NCBI RefSeq assembly: GCF_004014715.1
Contig: NZ_CP034835.1
Coordinates: 1,240,001 to 1,304,000 of the forward strand
Direction of reading: 5' to 3'
Length of the DNA stretch: 64,000 nucleotides
Origin: Pseudoalteromonas sp. R3
GTDB taxonomy: Bacteria; Pseudomonadota; Gammaproteobacteria; Enterobacterales; Alteromonadaceae
Position numbers and translations under genes: made by a program. A model generated the notes under the pieces. The model saw only the letters and a list, made by a program, of their open reading frames with translations. It was not told where the DNA came from and did not search any database. Positions 45,781 through 54,569 of this stretch are shown one piece after another; position 1 is the stretch's first letter; every line of letters begins with the position of its first letter.

Positions 45781-46208
45781 TCGTTTTTCCTGTTGTCATA
45801 AAGGTAATTGTTTTTATTTGGTTAACTCTATGTGTCGAGTTGTTTTAAAAGTTAGATTTAAATGAATAAAAGTCAAACAGGTTGAATAAAAAATCTCATC
45901 TGGTCGGATATGTGGTATATATCATTCTAAGCATTAGTGTTTATAGAAGTGATTATACTTTCTTTTACAGTCCCTAATTTCGCTTAGATTTTTAAATATT
46001 GACACAGGGTGGAGGTAGCTGCCGCAGATGATACGTCGGTTTATAACCCAATTTTGAATAAGTCTGCGTAAATTATTGCGCGTTTAGTGCAAGTATCTAT
46101 CGGACTGGCTACCTGAGACGTTTTTCCGACTTCAGTGTGCGTTTTTGTGCGTAAATTAGTGAAGTAATGAGGAGCGGAAGCCCGAGTGGGCCTCCGTATG
46201 GTGGGCGA
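45781..46208. other. Intergenic region between the subtilisin and decarboxylase genes
   Basis: No supported ORF. It contains two further TGCGTAAATTA elements at 46064-46074 and 46148-46158, matching the repressor-operator motif 2 kb away, and a hairpin at 46175-46196. The part next to the protease is AT-rich and probably holds its promoter. Confidence 0.45.
46175..46196 (-). terminator. Weak hairpin after the decarboxylase gene
   Basis: CGGAGGCCC, loop ACTC, GGGCTTCCG on the minus strand, a 9-bp stem with one G-T pair, 13 bases after the stop. No T run follows, so terminator function is uncertain. Confidence 0.4.
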
Positions 46209-47384
46209 TTAGCTGCCGAATTCGGCCTGGTGAAGTTGGAACACTTCATTGAGTACCACAGTCGTAGCACGTTTGAAGAAATTGAAGTCGGTGGCTGTTG
46301 CACTGGTGTACGCACCCATCATGCGAGTGATGACCAGGTCACCATCTTCCAGTTGCGGCAGTTCAACGGCGTCACAGATCACATCTATGCTATCGCAGGT
46401 TGGCCCAGCCAGTACGCTTGGGTAAAGCACATCAGCGGTTTTCAGCGTACGTAGCGGGTAACATGCCATGTCGAACATCAGCCCACTGAAAGAGCCATAA
46501 ATTCCGTCGTCCAGATAATACCAGGTACGGCCTTCACGCTGTGCCTGTCCCATCACCGACGCAACGCAGGTCATCGCACCGGCAACAATAAACCGACCTG
46601 GTTCGGCAATACGCTGTACCGTCTCTGGTAGCTCGGCCAGTGCTGCGTTGATTGGCGCACAAAAAGCACGAATATCTACCTGGTTGCTGGCATAAGATAC
46701 CGGGAAACCTCCGCCGATATCCAGGCAGCTTAGCGCAGGCAGTCCTTCAGCTACTACGTCGTCCATCAGCTGCTTGCACGCCTGAATAGCCGCGACATAT
46801 TTGTCGGCATTGGCGGTTTGCGAGCCAACATGAAACGACAGGCCCTTCACCCGAATACCCCATTGCTGTGCCTGACGGATCAGGTTCATTGCATCGGCCG
46901 GGCTGCAACCGAACTTTTTCGACAGATCAGCATAGGCCTCGCTGTTACGAAAGCTTAGTCGGATCAGCACTTCGGCCTGCTCGGCAAATTCGCGAAACTT
47001 AGCCAATTCATTTTGGTTGTCGACCACAAACACCTGGCAGCCGTACTCCAGTGCATCAGCAATGTCACTGCGACGTTTAATTGGGTGCGTATGAATCGTG
47101 CACTCAGCCGGAACCCCTTGCTCACGGACCAGGTCGACTTCACCGCTGGTTGCCAGGTCAAAACAGGCACCCAGTTGCAGCAAAGTGCGTACTACTGCCG
47201 GATGAGGTAAAGGTTTTAACGCATAGTGTAAACGTACGCCAGGCAACGCTTCGGCAAGTGCCAGGTATTGATCACGTACTTGCTCGCAGTCGAGCATCAA
47301 CAGGGGTGATCCGTACTGCGCAACCAAATCGGTTACAAGGGTAGCGTCGATATCAAAATTTTGTACTTGAGGCTGAATAGGCAT
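46209..47384 (-). CDS. Group III PLP decarboxylase (ornithine/lysine decarboxylase)
   Basis: 391 residues from the ATG at 47384, preceded by GGAG at six bases; the longer frame to 47465 is not supported. Alanine-racemase-fold decarboxylase. The PLP lysine is in VRLHYALKPLPHPAVV, phosphate-binding residues in SFHVGSQT and GGGFPVSY, and the active-site Cys in AGPTCDSIDVICDAVELP. Eukaryote-type ornithine decarboxylases and bacterial lysine/ornithine decarboxylases share this form; which substrate is used cannot be told by eye. It gives putrescine or cadaverine, parallel to speA-speB. Confidence 0.9.
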   Translation of the reverse strand: MPIQPQVQNFDIDATLVTDLVAQYGSPLLMLDCEQVRDQYLALAEALPGVRLHYALKPLPHPAVVRTLLQLGACFDLATSGEVDLVREQGVPAECTIHTHPIKRRSDIADALEYGCQVFVVDNQNELAKFREFAEQAEVLIRLSFRNSEAYADLSKKFGCSPADAMNLIRQAQQWGIRVKGLSFHVGSQTANADKYVAAIQACKQLMDDVVAEGLPALSCLDIGGGFPVSYASNQVDIRAFCAPINAALAELPETVQRIAEPGRFIVAGAMTCVASVMGQAQREGRTWYYLDDGIYGSFSGLMFDMACYPLRTLKTADVLYPSVLAGPTCDSIDVICDAVELPQLEDGDLVITRMMGAYTSATATDFNFFKRATTVVLNEVFQLHQAEFGS

Positions 47385-48099
47385 AGCGACTCCAAATAGT
47401 ATCAGCGAATAACGACCTGCAGGCTCTATGTGTGATCCGTGCTTGTTTGTGGTGCATGGGATCACCCTTTCAGGTCTTGAGCAAAGCGACTCAGGTATTG
47501 ACGACGCATCAGCGTATTACCTTTACCCGAACCAGTTACAGATCCTGGATAGTTGCTCTATCGCCTTGCCACGGGGTGACCACATCATGACCGGCTCATT
47601 GACCGTCATGCTAAACACACCACCGCGATGTACTCGGATTGGCTATCTTCAGAAAACACGCAAATAGTAGGGGGCATGTTGCTGTTGTGCAAGTCTCATT
47701 TCGACGAGAAATTTTGCTTCTGAGTGACAAATTTATTTGTTGTGGATCAAGCTTTGCCCGCTTATGAAAGAGAGAAAAAATCACCTTCGATGAAGTTTCA
47801 TTATTTTTTGAACAGAATAAAACAGGGTCTCTTAGGGGCGAGTTTTGAAACACTAAGCAAAACTGTGCAATGCTTAGGGTGCTAGTTATAAGTCTCTTTA
47901 TGATATTGAATTAATTGGATATTTTTATGAGTTAAACAAGTAAGCCTACTTGTTTTTGAAATTTGTCGGACGTGAATTTCTCTTGCTATGGTGACCTCAG
48001 TTAGCAAGCAAGTGTTCGGCATTCACGTGAATATCGGCTCTGCACTGCGAAGTTTAAACATCACTATTTTTACTCGTTACTTTCTAAAAGGACATAAAC
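47385..48099. other. 715-base intergenic region upstream of the decarboxylase and an exported-protein gene
   Basis: Divergent promoters must lie here. The motif ACGAGAAATTTTGCT shared with the speA upstream region is at 47704-47718. An ORF of 79 codons at 47428-47667 has no ribosome site or protein-like character, so I do not call it. The part from 47880 to 48090 is AT-rich. Confidence 0.4.
47704..47718. promoter_or_regulatory. Motif shared with the speA upstream region
   Basis: ACGAGAAATTTTGCT, differing at one base from the copy 83 bases upstream of speA. Here it is 320 bases before the decarboxylase start. A polyamine-related site is inferred only from the shared context. Confidence 0.3.
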
Positions 48100-48882
48100 A
48101 TGAAAACCTTATCTTTATCACTAGCAGCCGCTGCATTATTCAGTGCTTTTGGTAGCCAGGCTACCGCGTATCAGAATGTATTTGATACAGACGGCTACGA
48201 GCGCCTGACTAACTACACATCAGGTCCGGTTAGCTCGGCTTTGCTGACAGGTGAGTTTGCGCACAACTTTGAAGCGCAACTTGTACTACGTGGTGAAGGT
48301 GCTTACTGTGACTCTGCAAACCTGTACTCAGCAAAAGACGGTAGCCATGTTGCCAACCTGGGTGTGAAGACGATTGCGGACCGTAACACGGTGGAAATGG
48401 GGGTTGCCATTCCAGAAGCGGCGCTGACAGACAAAAAAGTATTGCACGTCAGCTGTTATAACGCTGCGGGTGACTGGTACAACGTATTGGTTAATGTACC
48501 GGGCGCGCCTGTTGTCGACTGGCAGATTGAGCTGACACCTGCCGGTGATTTTGTTCATCAGCCATACTCGTATGGCTATCACACCGCGTATCACATCAGC
48601 AGTCGCCTGACTGTGGACAACCAGAATAATGATGCACGCTGCAGCGTCCTGGCAGATCGCGGTGTATCTCTGGGCTTGTTCCATGGTGAAGACCGCAAGG
48701 GTCCATTCCATTCAGACGTGTTTACTCTGGATACTGTGGTTGAGAACAAGGCGAAGCATCCTGTGCTGTATCAAATCCTGGAATGTGAAAACGCAGTGGG
48801 TAAAACTATGGCGGTGAAGGTCTTTAATCTGACGGATCCAAACAGCATTTATACTTATGAAGATCAGCTTATCGTCAAGTAA
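48100..48882 (+). CDS. Exported protein of unknown function
   Basis: 260 residues. A signal peptide (MKTLSLSLAAAALFSAFGSQATA) precedes a beta-rich sequence with four Cys (GEGAYCDSANLY, HVSCYNAAGDWY, DARCSVLADR, ILECENAVGK) that could form two disulfides. Two halves look similar (a Cys followed by sheet-like segments in each), suggesting two beta-sandwich domains. I recognise no family. It has a good ribosome region, its own terminator and a long upstream region. Confidence 0.75.
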   Translation: MKTLSLSLAAAALFSAFGSQATAYQNVFDTDGYERLTNYTSGPVSSALLTGEFAHNFEAQLVLRGEGAYCDSANLYSAKDGSHVANLGVKTIADRNTVEMGVAIPEAALTDKKVLHVSCYNAAGDWYNVLVNVPGAPVVDWQIELTPAGDFVHQPYSYGYHTAYHISSRLTVDNQNNDARCSVLADRGVSLGLFHGEDRKGPFHSDVFTLDTVVENKAKHPVLYQILECENAVGKTMAVKVFNLTDPNSIYTYEDQLIVK

Positions 48883-48939
48883 GGCCAGATTGTTCACCGC
48901 AGGTGAGCAACCATAAAACGAACTTGAATTGCGAACCTC

Positions 48940-48968
48940 ACGCCGGGCTCAACTGAGCTCGGCGTTTT
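48940..48968 (+). terminator. Terminator after the exported-protein gene, overlapping the lodB-like 3' end
   Basis: CGCCGGGCTC, loop AACT, GAGCTCGGCG with one mismatch, then TTTTT. The stem overlaps the last codons of the convergent flavoprotein gene. Confidence 0.8.
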
Positions 48969-50106
48969 TGTGTGTCTGGCGCCGTTGCCAATAGGGTGAA
49001 TCGGGCCAGCGTTGTTCTTGTGCGTAGTAGTGGGTGCGATGAGTCAGATAGTGTTGCCAGATTGATTTAATCTGTGTCTGATGAAGGCGTGCAACCTCTA
49101 TTGCAGCGCTGGCGTCGGTCAGGCCGTGCTCGGTTAGACTGTTGGCCAGTTGCATCGCGGTTGCCATGGCATTGAACATACCTTGAGACGATAAAGGGTC
49201 AAAGCTGCAGGCGGCATCACCCAGCGCAGCCCAGCGGTGTCCGGCAACTTGAGTCAGACAGGTACTGTTGGCAGAGACCACCTTATGCAGCTGTATGGTG
49301 CCCGATTGCTCAATACCCGGTGGGAGTAATGCCAGCAGCCCAGGTTGTATACGGGCCTGGCGGCAAAACTGAGCCAGGTCATGTTGCAGACCTTTTTCGA
49401 GCAGATCGCTGTCGGTTTGTAGCGCCAGGACGCGTCGCTGTGCTGGTAATTTAGCGCTATACCACCAACCATTTGGACTGGTTTCTATGTGTGCGAGTTG
49501 ATTTGATTCATTACATGTCATGCTTGCCCATAGCGCTATTTGTTTATCCAGCACTTTGCGTTTCAGGCCAAGCTTAGTAGCAAATGCGCTGTGGCGTCCG
49601 GTTGCGTCAATAACGAAGTGACAGGGGACCGCGATGCTTTGCTGGTTGTCCTGTGCATGCCCTGAACCATGTGTTGCCAGATACAGCAGCCAGCCGTCGC
49701 TGCCTGGCTGCGCATCCAGTAATTTGGCGGGCCAGAGTGTCTCAATACCTTGTGCGACGACCTGCTCGCGCAACCAGTTTTCAAATCCGGCCCGATTGAG
49801 TTGCCAGCCCATGCCATCGGGATTACTGAGATTGTCGTTGACAACGCTTTGCTCAGCTCCCCAGCGGCTTTTTATGCCATAGTTTGGAATATGTAAATCC
49901 TGTTGCAGTTCAAAGCCCTTGAGCAGATTTAAGTTGCGCAAGATCCGCGCTGCAGCCGGCGGCAGGCATTCACCTATTTTTTCGGGACAGGCCGATTGCT
50001 TGTCAATCAACAATACCTGAAAGTGACGACTCAGCGCCAGGGCGGCAATACAGCCTGCCACCCCGGCGCCAACAATCGCAATCTGACAGTGTTTTACCTG
50101 TGTCAT
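48949..50106 (-). CDS. lodB: LodB-like FAD-dependent maturation enzyme
   Basis: 385 residues. FAD-binding Rossmann motif CQIAIVGAGVAGCIAALALS at the N-terminus, then GECLPPAAARIL, as in the tryptophan-halogenase/LodB branch of flavoprotein monooxygenases, and GHRWAALGDAACSFDPLSSQG (second FAD motif). LodB is needed to generate the cysteine tryptophylquinone cofactor of its LodA partner. The gene begins 11 bases after the lodA-like stop, so the two are one operon. The symbol follows from that pairing. Confidence 0.85.
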   Translation of the reverse strand: MTQVKHCQIAIVGAGVAGCIAALALSRHFQVLLIDKQSACPEKIGECLPPAAARILRNLNLLKGFELQQDLHIPNYGIKSRWGAEQSVVNDNLSNPDGMGWQLNRAGFENWLREQVVAQGIETLWPAKLLDAQPGSDGWLLYLATHGSGHAQDNQQSIAVPCHFVIDATGRHSAFATKLGLKRKVLDKQIALWASMTCNESNQLAHIETSPNGWWYSAKLPAQRRVLALQTDSDLLEKGLQHDLAQFCRQARIQPGLLALLPPGIEQSGTIQLHKVVSANSTCLTQVAGHRWAALGDAACSFDPLSSQGMFNAMATAMQLANSLTEHGLTDASAAIEVARLHQTQIKSIWQHYLTHRTHYYAQEQRWPDSPYWQRRQTHKNAELS

Positions 50107-50117
50107 TGCGTATGGCC

Positions 50118-53100
50118 TTATTTCAAGTCCTTAGGGAAATTTACGGCAAAGCGGCTGACCTTTTCAATGACCCCGAGGTCGACCCGCGAGCGTGACGTTG
50201 CCATCACAGGTCGTGCCGCATCTCGGCCATCCGGGCTGGGTACCAGGTTGGCTGCCAGCTCAGCAATGGTTTGCAGCTTGCCCTGCGCTGTGGTTTCGGT
50301 TTCACTGGCCAGGCCTTTACGGTGGTCTTCAGCGGTGATCCCAACTTGCATGGTATCCGGCAGATCTGCATCGTCTGCTGCACCCGGTCGGCCTTGTACC
50401 ACAGCCAGCTTATCGAAGTTGGTGATCATGCTGTTGATCTGTGCGGTATAGGTGGCGGGTTGACCATACAAGGGCAGGGCATCGAGCCAGTCGCTGCGGT
50501 AATTGAAAGCCTCAACTCGGGTTTGCGGATCCAGAGCCGGGTTGATGGCTTCTTCATAGCGCGCCACATTCAGGATGTTGTTCGGCACTCGTGCCGGCCA
50601 GAAGGTCGGTAGGTACGGGTCGTAATCAGGCGTGTAGCCATCGCGACAGCTGGCTGTGTCGGTTTGCCAGGGGATTGCCATCCAGCGTGTAATGCCGCCG
50701 GCAACCTGACCACCGAGGATCGGGCCCTGCGCCAGCGTAATGGTATCGCCGTTGATCTGGGCGCCATAATAGGTGGTGTCTTTACAGATCCCTTTATCGG
50801 CATGTTTAATTCGAAACGGTGCCATATACATGCCGGCAGTACGCATTGGCCAGGTCATTTCACAGCCTGGGTGGAAAGCGTCGGCCAGACAGAAATCTAA
50901 TGCCCCTCGGGTCAGCATATCCGGTTGCTCCGCCACTGGCACTTTATCTATGTCGTCGGGTTCAGCGGCATGCGGGCAAATAGCTGGGTCTATATAGTCG
51001 GCGGTAAAGTCTCCTTCAACCCACTGGTCCAGGAAAGACAGTTGCAGTGCTGACAGTGTGGAGTGCTGACGCTCCGAACCTGTTGGTGGAATAGACAGCG
51101 CATCGCCATATAGCCAGGGCCAAAGCTGTGCGGCCTGCGCACCTGGCTGGCCATAACGGCGGAAATTGTTCGACAGGGTACGGCGCAGCTCTTTATAGGC
51201 GGGAGAGGGGTTACCCAGTTTTGCTTTCCACTCTTCACTGGTGTAGTTAAAAGGTGCTTTAAATCCAAATCCGGCGGCAAAGCCAGCGTTGACCCATTGC
51301 AAGTCGGTCATTCGCTCGAAAATGGGTAAAATATCGTGCTTAAAAGACGGACGGGCCGGTCGGGTTAGCATACCAGCGTTAACGGCAACAGAGCGCATAA
51401 GGTCCCACATAGTGCGCACGGATTTTTGCATTGGTGCATAATCAGGTGGTGCGCAGACCACCCAGGCCGGGTCAACCTGCAATTTAACGCCTTCATACTC
51501 AACCTCGGCGGTAACCGGACCATCAGAAATGTCGTCGTGCCAGCCCTGGTTATTAGCAAAGGTAATGGCAATGTCACCATTAATATTACGCGATACGCCA
51601 TTGCCGCCAAGTACAATCAGGCGGCCCTGTTTATCTGACTTAAGCTCACCTAGGTAGACTTCCTCGCCCATAAACTCGCCCTGGAATTGCGGGCCCTCTT
51701 TCACTTTGGCTTTATTCAGCTTGTGCGTACCACCATCAATTAGCAGACGGTTGCGATCTGCTACATTATTGTTACGCAGCAGACTGGGCGGCGCGTCGGC
51801 GGCTTCCGGCACATCCAGCGCCAACTGAAATTCATACCAGGATGACTTCTGATTGGCCAGGTGTACCTGCCATTGAATCTTGGCGTTATCCATAGTCAGC
51901 TCTTTTACGGGCTTGCCCGCCGCGTTAAAGCCGTATATACGAAACTCAGCTGCCTGACGCTTAAGCTGGCCCTGGTCATCGCGATAGGCATCTTCTTCAA
52001 GTCGCGGCTTGGGGTTAGGTACCTGTGGGCCAATAAAGTACTCTTTACTGCTGCCTACTCGCATTACGCCAATGGGCGGGTAAATACCGGCACGGACAAT
52101 ACAATTGCTGTCTTCATCGCTGTTCGGGGTGAACTTTGGGTCGATGGCATTGGGTTCGTTCATCTGCTGGCCGTTGGCCTGGTGGCGGGTATTGGCACTG
52201 GCCTGATAAACGACTTTTCGGGCCTGAGCAATAGATCCCAGTGGCTCGTTTTCGGCCAGGGTTCGCCAGATATTGAAAGCCAGGTTGCGACCAAACTCGG
52301 CCTGGCCGATGGCACAGATATCTTGCTGCGGCAGTGTCAGGGTTGCAACTGGTTCGAACGGTGCATCCTGTTCTGGCCACACCACCATGGCGTTGTCGAT
52401 TGGGAAGTCTTCCTCGGAAGCATTGGGTGGGCGACGTTGGATTTCAAACACAAACTTGGCTTCTCCCTGACGCAAGCGAATTTGCAAGTCCTCCGCCAGA
52501 TAGTCATTCCCTTGTGCAGGTGAGCCCCGATAGGTATCAACCGGACGAATACGGTATTTAACGACATTCTGCTTGCCAAGTTTAAACGGCAGTATTGCCC
52601 AGTAGTGAGTACTCAGGCAACTGGCCTCGGGTTTGGTCATCTCGTCCAGTATGTCGGCTGTTTCTTTATTTTCGCTAAGGTAAGCCGGGTAGTCGCGGTC
52701 GATGACGCCGGCAGTGGTAAAGGCACACATTTGTGAGGCGTCGCGAACAAAGAAGCGGTCGATGTTCTGCATAATAAAGTCGACATTGTCGCTGTCACCC
52801 AGCAACTTTTTGCCTTTCACACCGAACAATTTGATCCCGACCCCTAAAGTGGTATGCAGATCTGGACTATTCGGCGTGGTATCGCTGGAAAAGCGCACCA
52901 CACAGTCGTAACTGGCGGGGTTGGCAAATACGCCGGCCTGTAGCGCTTTATCGAGTTTGCTGTGGATCTCGAATTTACCATAGGCTATGCCGTGCTGCTT
53001 ACGAAATACAGCGCGCTCTGCGGGCTGCTGCCCGCGTTCAATACGGGTTTTCTGGCCCATTTCCACAAACATTTCTTTCAGGCGCTGGGTTGCCAGTTCA

Positions 53101-53237
53101 ATGGGTTGGAAGTCATCATCACCTGTCCAACATTTTACATTATTGGCCGTCGGTGCATTCTTCATATTCTTTTTCAAATACTTAGGGTTTACCAGTTCAC
53201 CTTGTTGTTGCTTATTACGTTTTTTCTTATCGCTCAT
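50118..53237 (-). CDS. Catalase-like domain fused to a LodA-type quinoprotein oxidase
   Basis: 1039 residues. The first roughly 340 residues resemble a haem catalase-like fold: FRKQHGIAYGKFEI (candidate distal His), CVVRFSSDTTPNSPDLHTTL, VDFIMQNIDRFFVRDASQM and EPLGSIAQARKVVYQASANTRH; I did not find the proximal Tyr motif of true catalases. From about 385 the sequence is LodA/GoxA-like: the quinone-forming Cys in CLADAFHPGCEMTWPMRT and Trp in WMAIPWQTDTASCRDGYTPD, plus YLPTFWPARVPNNIL. LodA-type enzymes oxidise amino acids such as lysine, releasing ammonia and peroxide, often with antibacterial effect. The LodA part alone is about 650 residues, a little under the usual length. Substrate unknown. 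Confidence 0.85.
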   Translation of the reverse strand: MSDKKKRNKQQQGELVNPKYLKKNMKNAPTANNVKCWTGDDDFQPIELATQRLKEMFVEMGQKTRIERGQQPAERAVFRKQHGIAYGKFEIHSKLDKALQAGVFANPASYDCVVRFSSDTTPNSPDLHTTLGVGIKLFGVKGKKLLGDSDNVDFIMQNIDRFFVRDASQMCAFTTAGVIDRDYPAYLSENKETADILDEMTKPEASCLSTHYWAILPFKLGKQNVVKYRIRPVDTYRGSPAQGNDYLAEDLQIRLRQGEAKFVFEIQRRPPNASEEDFPIDNAMVVWPEQDAPFEPVATLTLPQQDICAIGQAEFGRNLAFNIWRTLAENEPLGSIAQARKVVYQASANTRHQANGQQMNEPNAIDPKFTPNSDEDSNCIVRAGIYPPIGVMRVGSSKEYFIGPQVPNPKPRLEEDAYRDDQGQLKRQAAEFRIYGFNAAGKPVKELTMDNAKIQWQVHLANQKSSWYEFQLALDVPEAADAPPSLLRNNNVADRNRLLIDGGTHKLNKAKVKEGPQFQGEFMGEEVYLGELKSDKQGRLIVLGGNGVSRNINGDIAITFANNQGWHDDISDGPVTAEVEYEGVKLQVDPAWVVCAPPDYAPMQKSVRTMWDLMRSVAVNAGMLTRPARPSFKHDILPIFERMTDLQWVNAGFAAGFGFKAPFNYTSEEWKAKLGNPSPAYKELRRTLSNNFRRYGQPGAQAAQLWPWLYGDALSIPPTGSERQHSTLSALQLSFLDQWVEGDFTADYIDPAICPHAAEPDDIDKVPVAEQPDMLTRGALDFCLADAFHPGCEMTWPMRTAGMYMAPFRIKHADKGICKDTTYYGAQINGDTITLAQGPILGGQVAGGITRWMAIPWQTDTASCRDGYTPDYDPYLPTFWPARVPNNILNVARYEEAINPALDPQTRVEAFNYRSDWLDALPLYGQPATYTAQINSMITNFDKLAVVQGRPGAADDADLPDTMQVGITAEDHRKGLASETETTAQGKLQTIAELAANLVPSPDGRDAARPVMATSRSRVDLGVIEKVSRFAVNFPKDLK

Positions 53238-53553
53238 AACGGTTTCCGCTTAAAGTGTTTCCTTGTCAGGTAACTGCAATGACGAATGTATTAACCATCC
53301 GTCGTTTACCTGTCCCGACCGGGCAGGGGGATTTTGTGCCTGCCCTGTCTGAGTATAGCTGCGCCGATCAAGGCCCGCATAAACTCTAGATGCAAAGCTG
53401 CACGGTGACTATTACAGGGTGTTACGCGCAAAGGAAAGAGTTGATGAGTGCTGAATAAAGGGAGAGCAGGTATCGTGTGACAGCAGCGGTAAGCAGGAAG
53501 TGTCATTACCTGGCTGTTTGGCTGGCAATGACACGAGATGTAAGGGTGTCGAA

Positions 53554-54066
53554 TTACCCCAGAATTGCACCTGTTTTGGCGTTGATGGTTAAAATGGCTT
53601 CTGTTTTTGGATCTTTGATTTTGGCAATTTCTTTGTTCACCAGTGCACTTCTGGGTACCTGAATTTTACTGCCTGTATCTGGGTTATGCACAATCAGGAA
53701 TCGAGAGGCCTGCTGGGCAATTTCTTTGGCGCCCTGATTCTTCACAAAGTGAATATCCAGCGTCATACCTGCGGTGACCCCTGCGGTGGCCGATACGCGG
53801 AAGTTATTGATTTCGTACTGTGAGTTACTTACCAATAACTCAGCGTCAATGTCTTCAACGGTTTTGACCGAAGCTTTAGTAAATTCCTTCACTTTGGCCA
53901 TCACAGAGATTTCTTTCAGGCTGCCTCTGGCATCGTTGGCTTTTTGTTTAATGGTCGCACTGAGCACATCGCCTTTTTCTTTTAAACTCACTTTTGGCGC
54001 TTCGTTGCTCTCTTCGCCTGTATTGGCAAAGTTTTTGGTTGCTGTGTCTTTTATTTTATTAAACAT
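53554..54066 (-). CDS. Hypothetical 170-residue protein
   Basis: A charged, helical N-terminal half (MFNKIKDTATKNFANTGEES, SLKEKGDVLSATIKQKAND) and a beta-rich C-terminal half (NNFRVSATAGVTAGMTLDIHFV, SRFLIVHNPDTGSKIQVP) ending KTGAILG. No signal peptide, membrane segment or known motif. AGGAG sits just upstream of the ATG. It is followed by a 300-base gap and then the LodA gene on the same strand; any functional link is speculation. Confidence 0.65.
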   Translation of the reverse strand: MFNKIKDTATKNFANTGEESNEAPKVSLKEKGDVLSATIKQKANDARGSLKEISVMAKVKEFTKASVKTVEDIDAELLVSNSQYEINNFRVSATAGVTAGMTLDIHFVKNQGAKEIAQQASRFLIVHNPDTGSKIQVPRSALVNKEIAKIKDPKTEAILTINAKTGAILG

Positions 54067-54092
54067 ATTTTAATTCTCCTGTCCTTGTCTCT

Positions 54093-54569
54093 TTAAAAAT
54101 CATCAACTTCCGTGACCATTACGTCGGCTACACCGTCAAAATCGGTATCGGCTATCACTGTATCAGCTTCGCCATCGCCATCGGTGTCCATGACCATCGT
54201 ATCGATCACACCATCGCCATCTGTGTCCATAGCAATAGTATCAATCACACCGTCGCCATCAGCATCCACCGCTACCGCATCAACCAGGCCATCGCCGTCA
54301 GCATCAATCGCAACGGTATCAACTAACCCATCTCCATCGGTATCAACGGCTACCGCATCAATATAGCCATCGCCGTCGGTGTCCGCCGCAACCGTGTCTA
54401 TGTATCCATCCCCATCTGTATCGATAGCAACGGCGTCAATATAACCGTCGTTATCACTGTCAATGACGACGCTGTCGACAATGCCGTCGCCATCTAAGTC
54501 AGCGGCAACACCATCACTGTAACCATCGCCATCTAAATCGACCTGATCACCCTCATAAATTTCGTCCAT
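54093..54569 (-). CDS. Tandem calcium-binding repeat protein (11 x 13 residues)
   Basis: 158 residues, almost all repeats of the form VAxDTDGDGYIDT, with Asp at positions 1, 3, 5 and 9 of each loop as in thrombospondin-3 or dockerin-type Ca sites (D-x-D-x-D-G-x-x-D). No signal peptide is visible. The protein is extremely acidic and may be unfolded without Ca. The repeat is preserved in DNA as a 39-base unit. It precedes the 170-residue gene by 26 bases on the same strand, suggesting an operon of two. Function unknown. Confidence 0.8.
   Translation of the reverse strand: MDEIYEGDQVDLDGDGYSDGVAADLDGDGIVDSVVIDSDNDGYIDAVAIDTDGDGYIDTVAADTDGDGYIDAVAVDTDGDGLVDTVAIDADGDGLVDAVAVDADGDGVIDTIAMDTDGDGVIDTMVMDTDGDGEADTVIADTDFDGVADVMVTEVDDF
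54120..54545 (-). repeat. 39-base coding tandem repeat, about 11 units
   Basis: The unit encodes VAxDTDGDGxxDT and recurs about every 39 bases with silent and conservative differences between copies, so it is older or less homogenised than the fimV arrays. Confidence 0.85.

Noticed and set aside
47428..47667. 79-codon ORF in the long gap upstream of the decarboxylase gene
   Set aside because: No ribosome site, no protein-like pattern, and it overlaps the likely promoter region.
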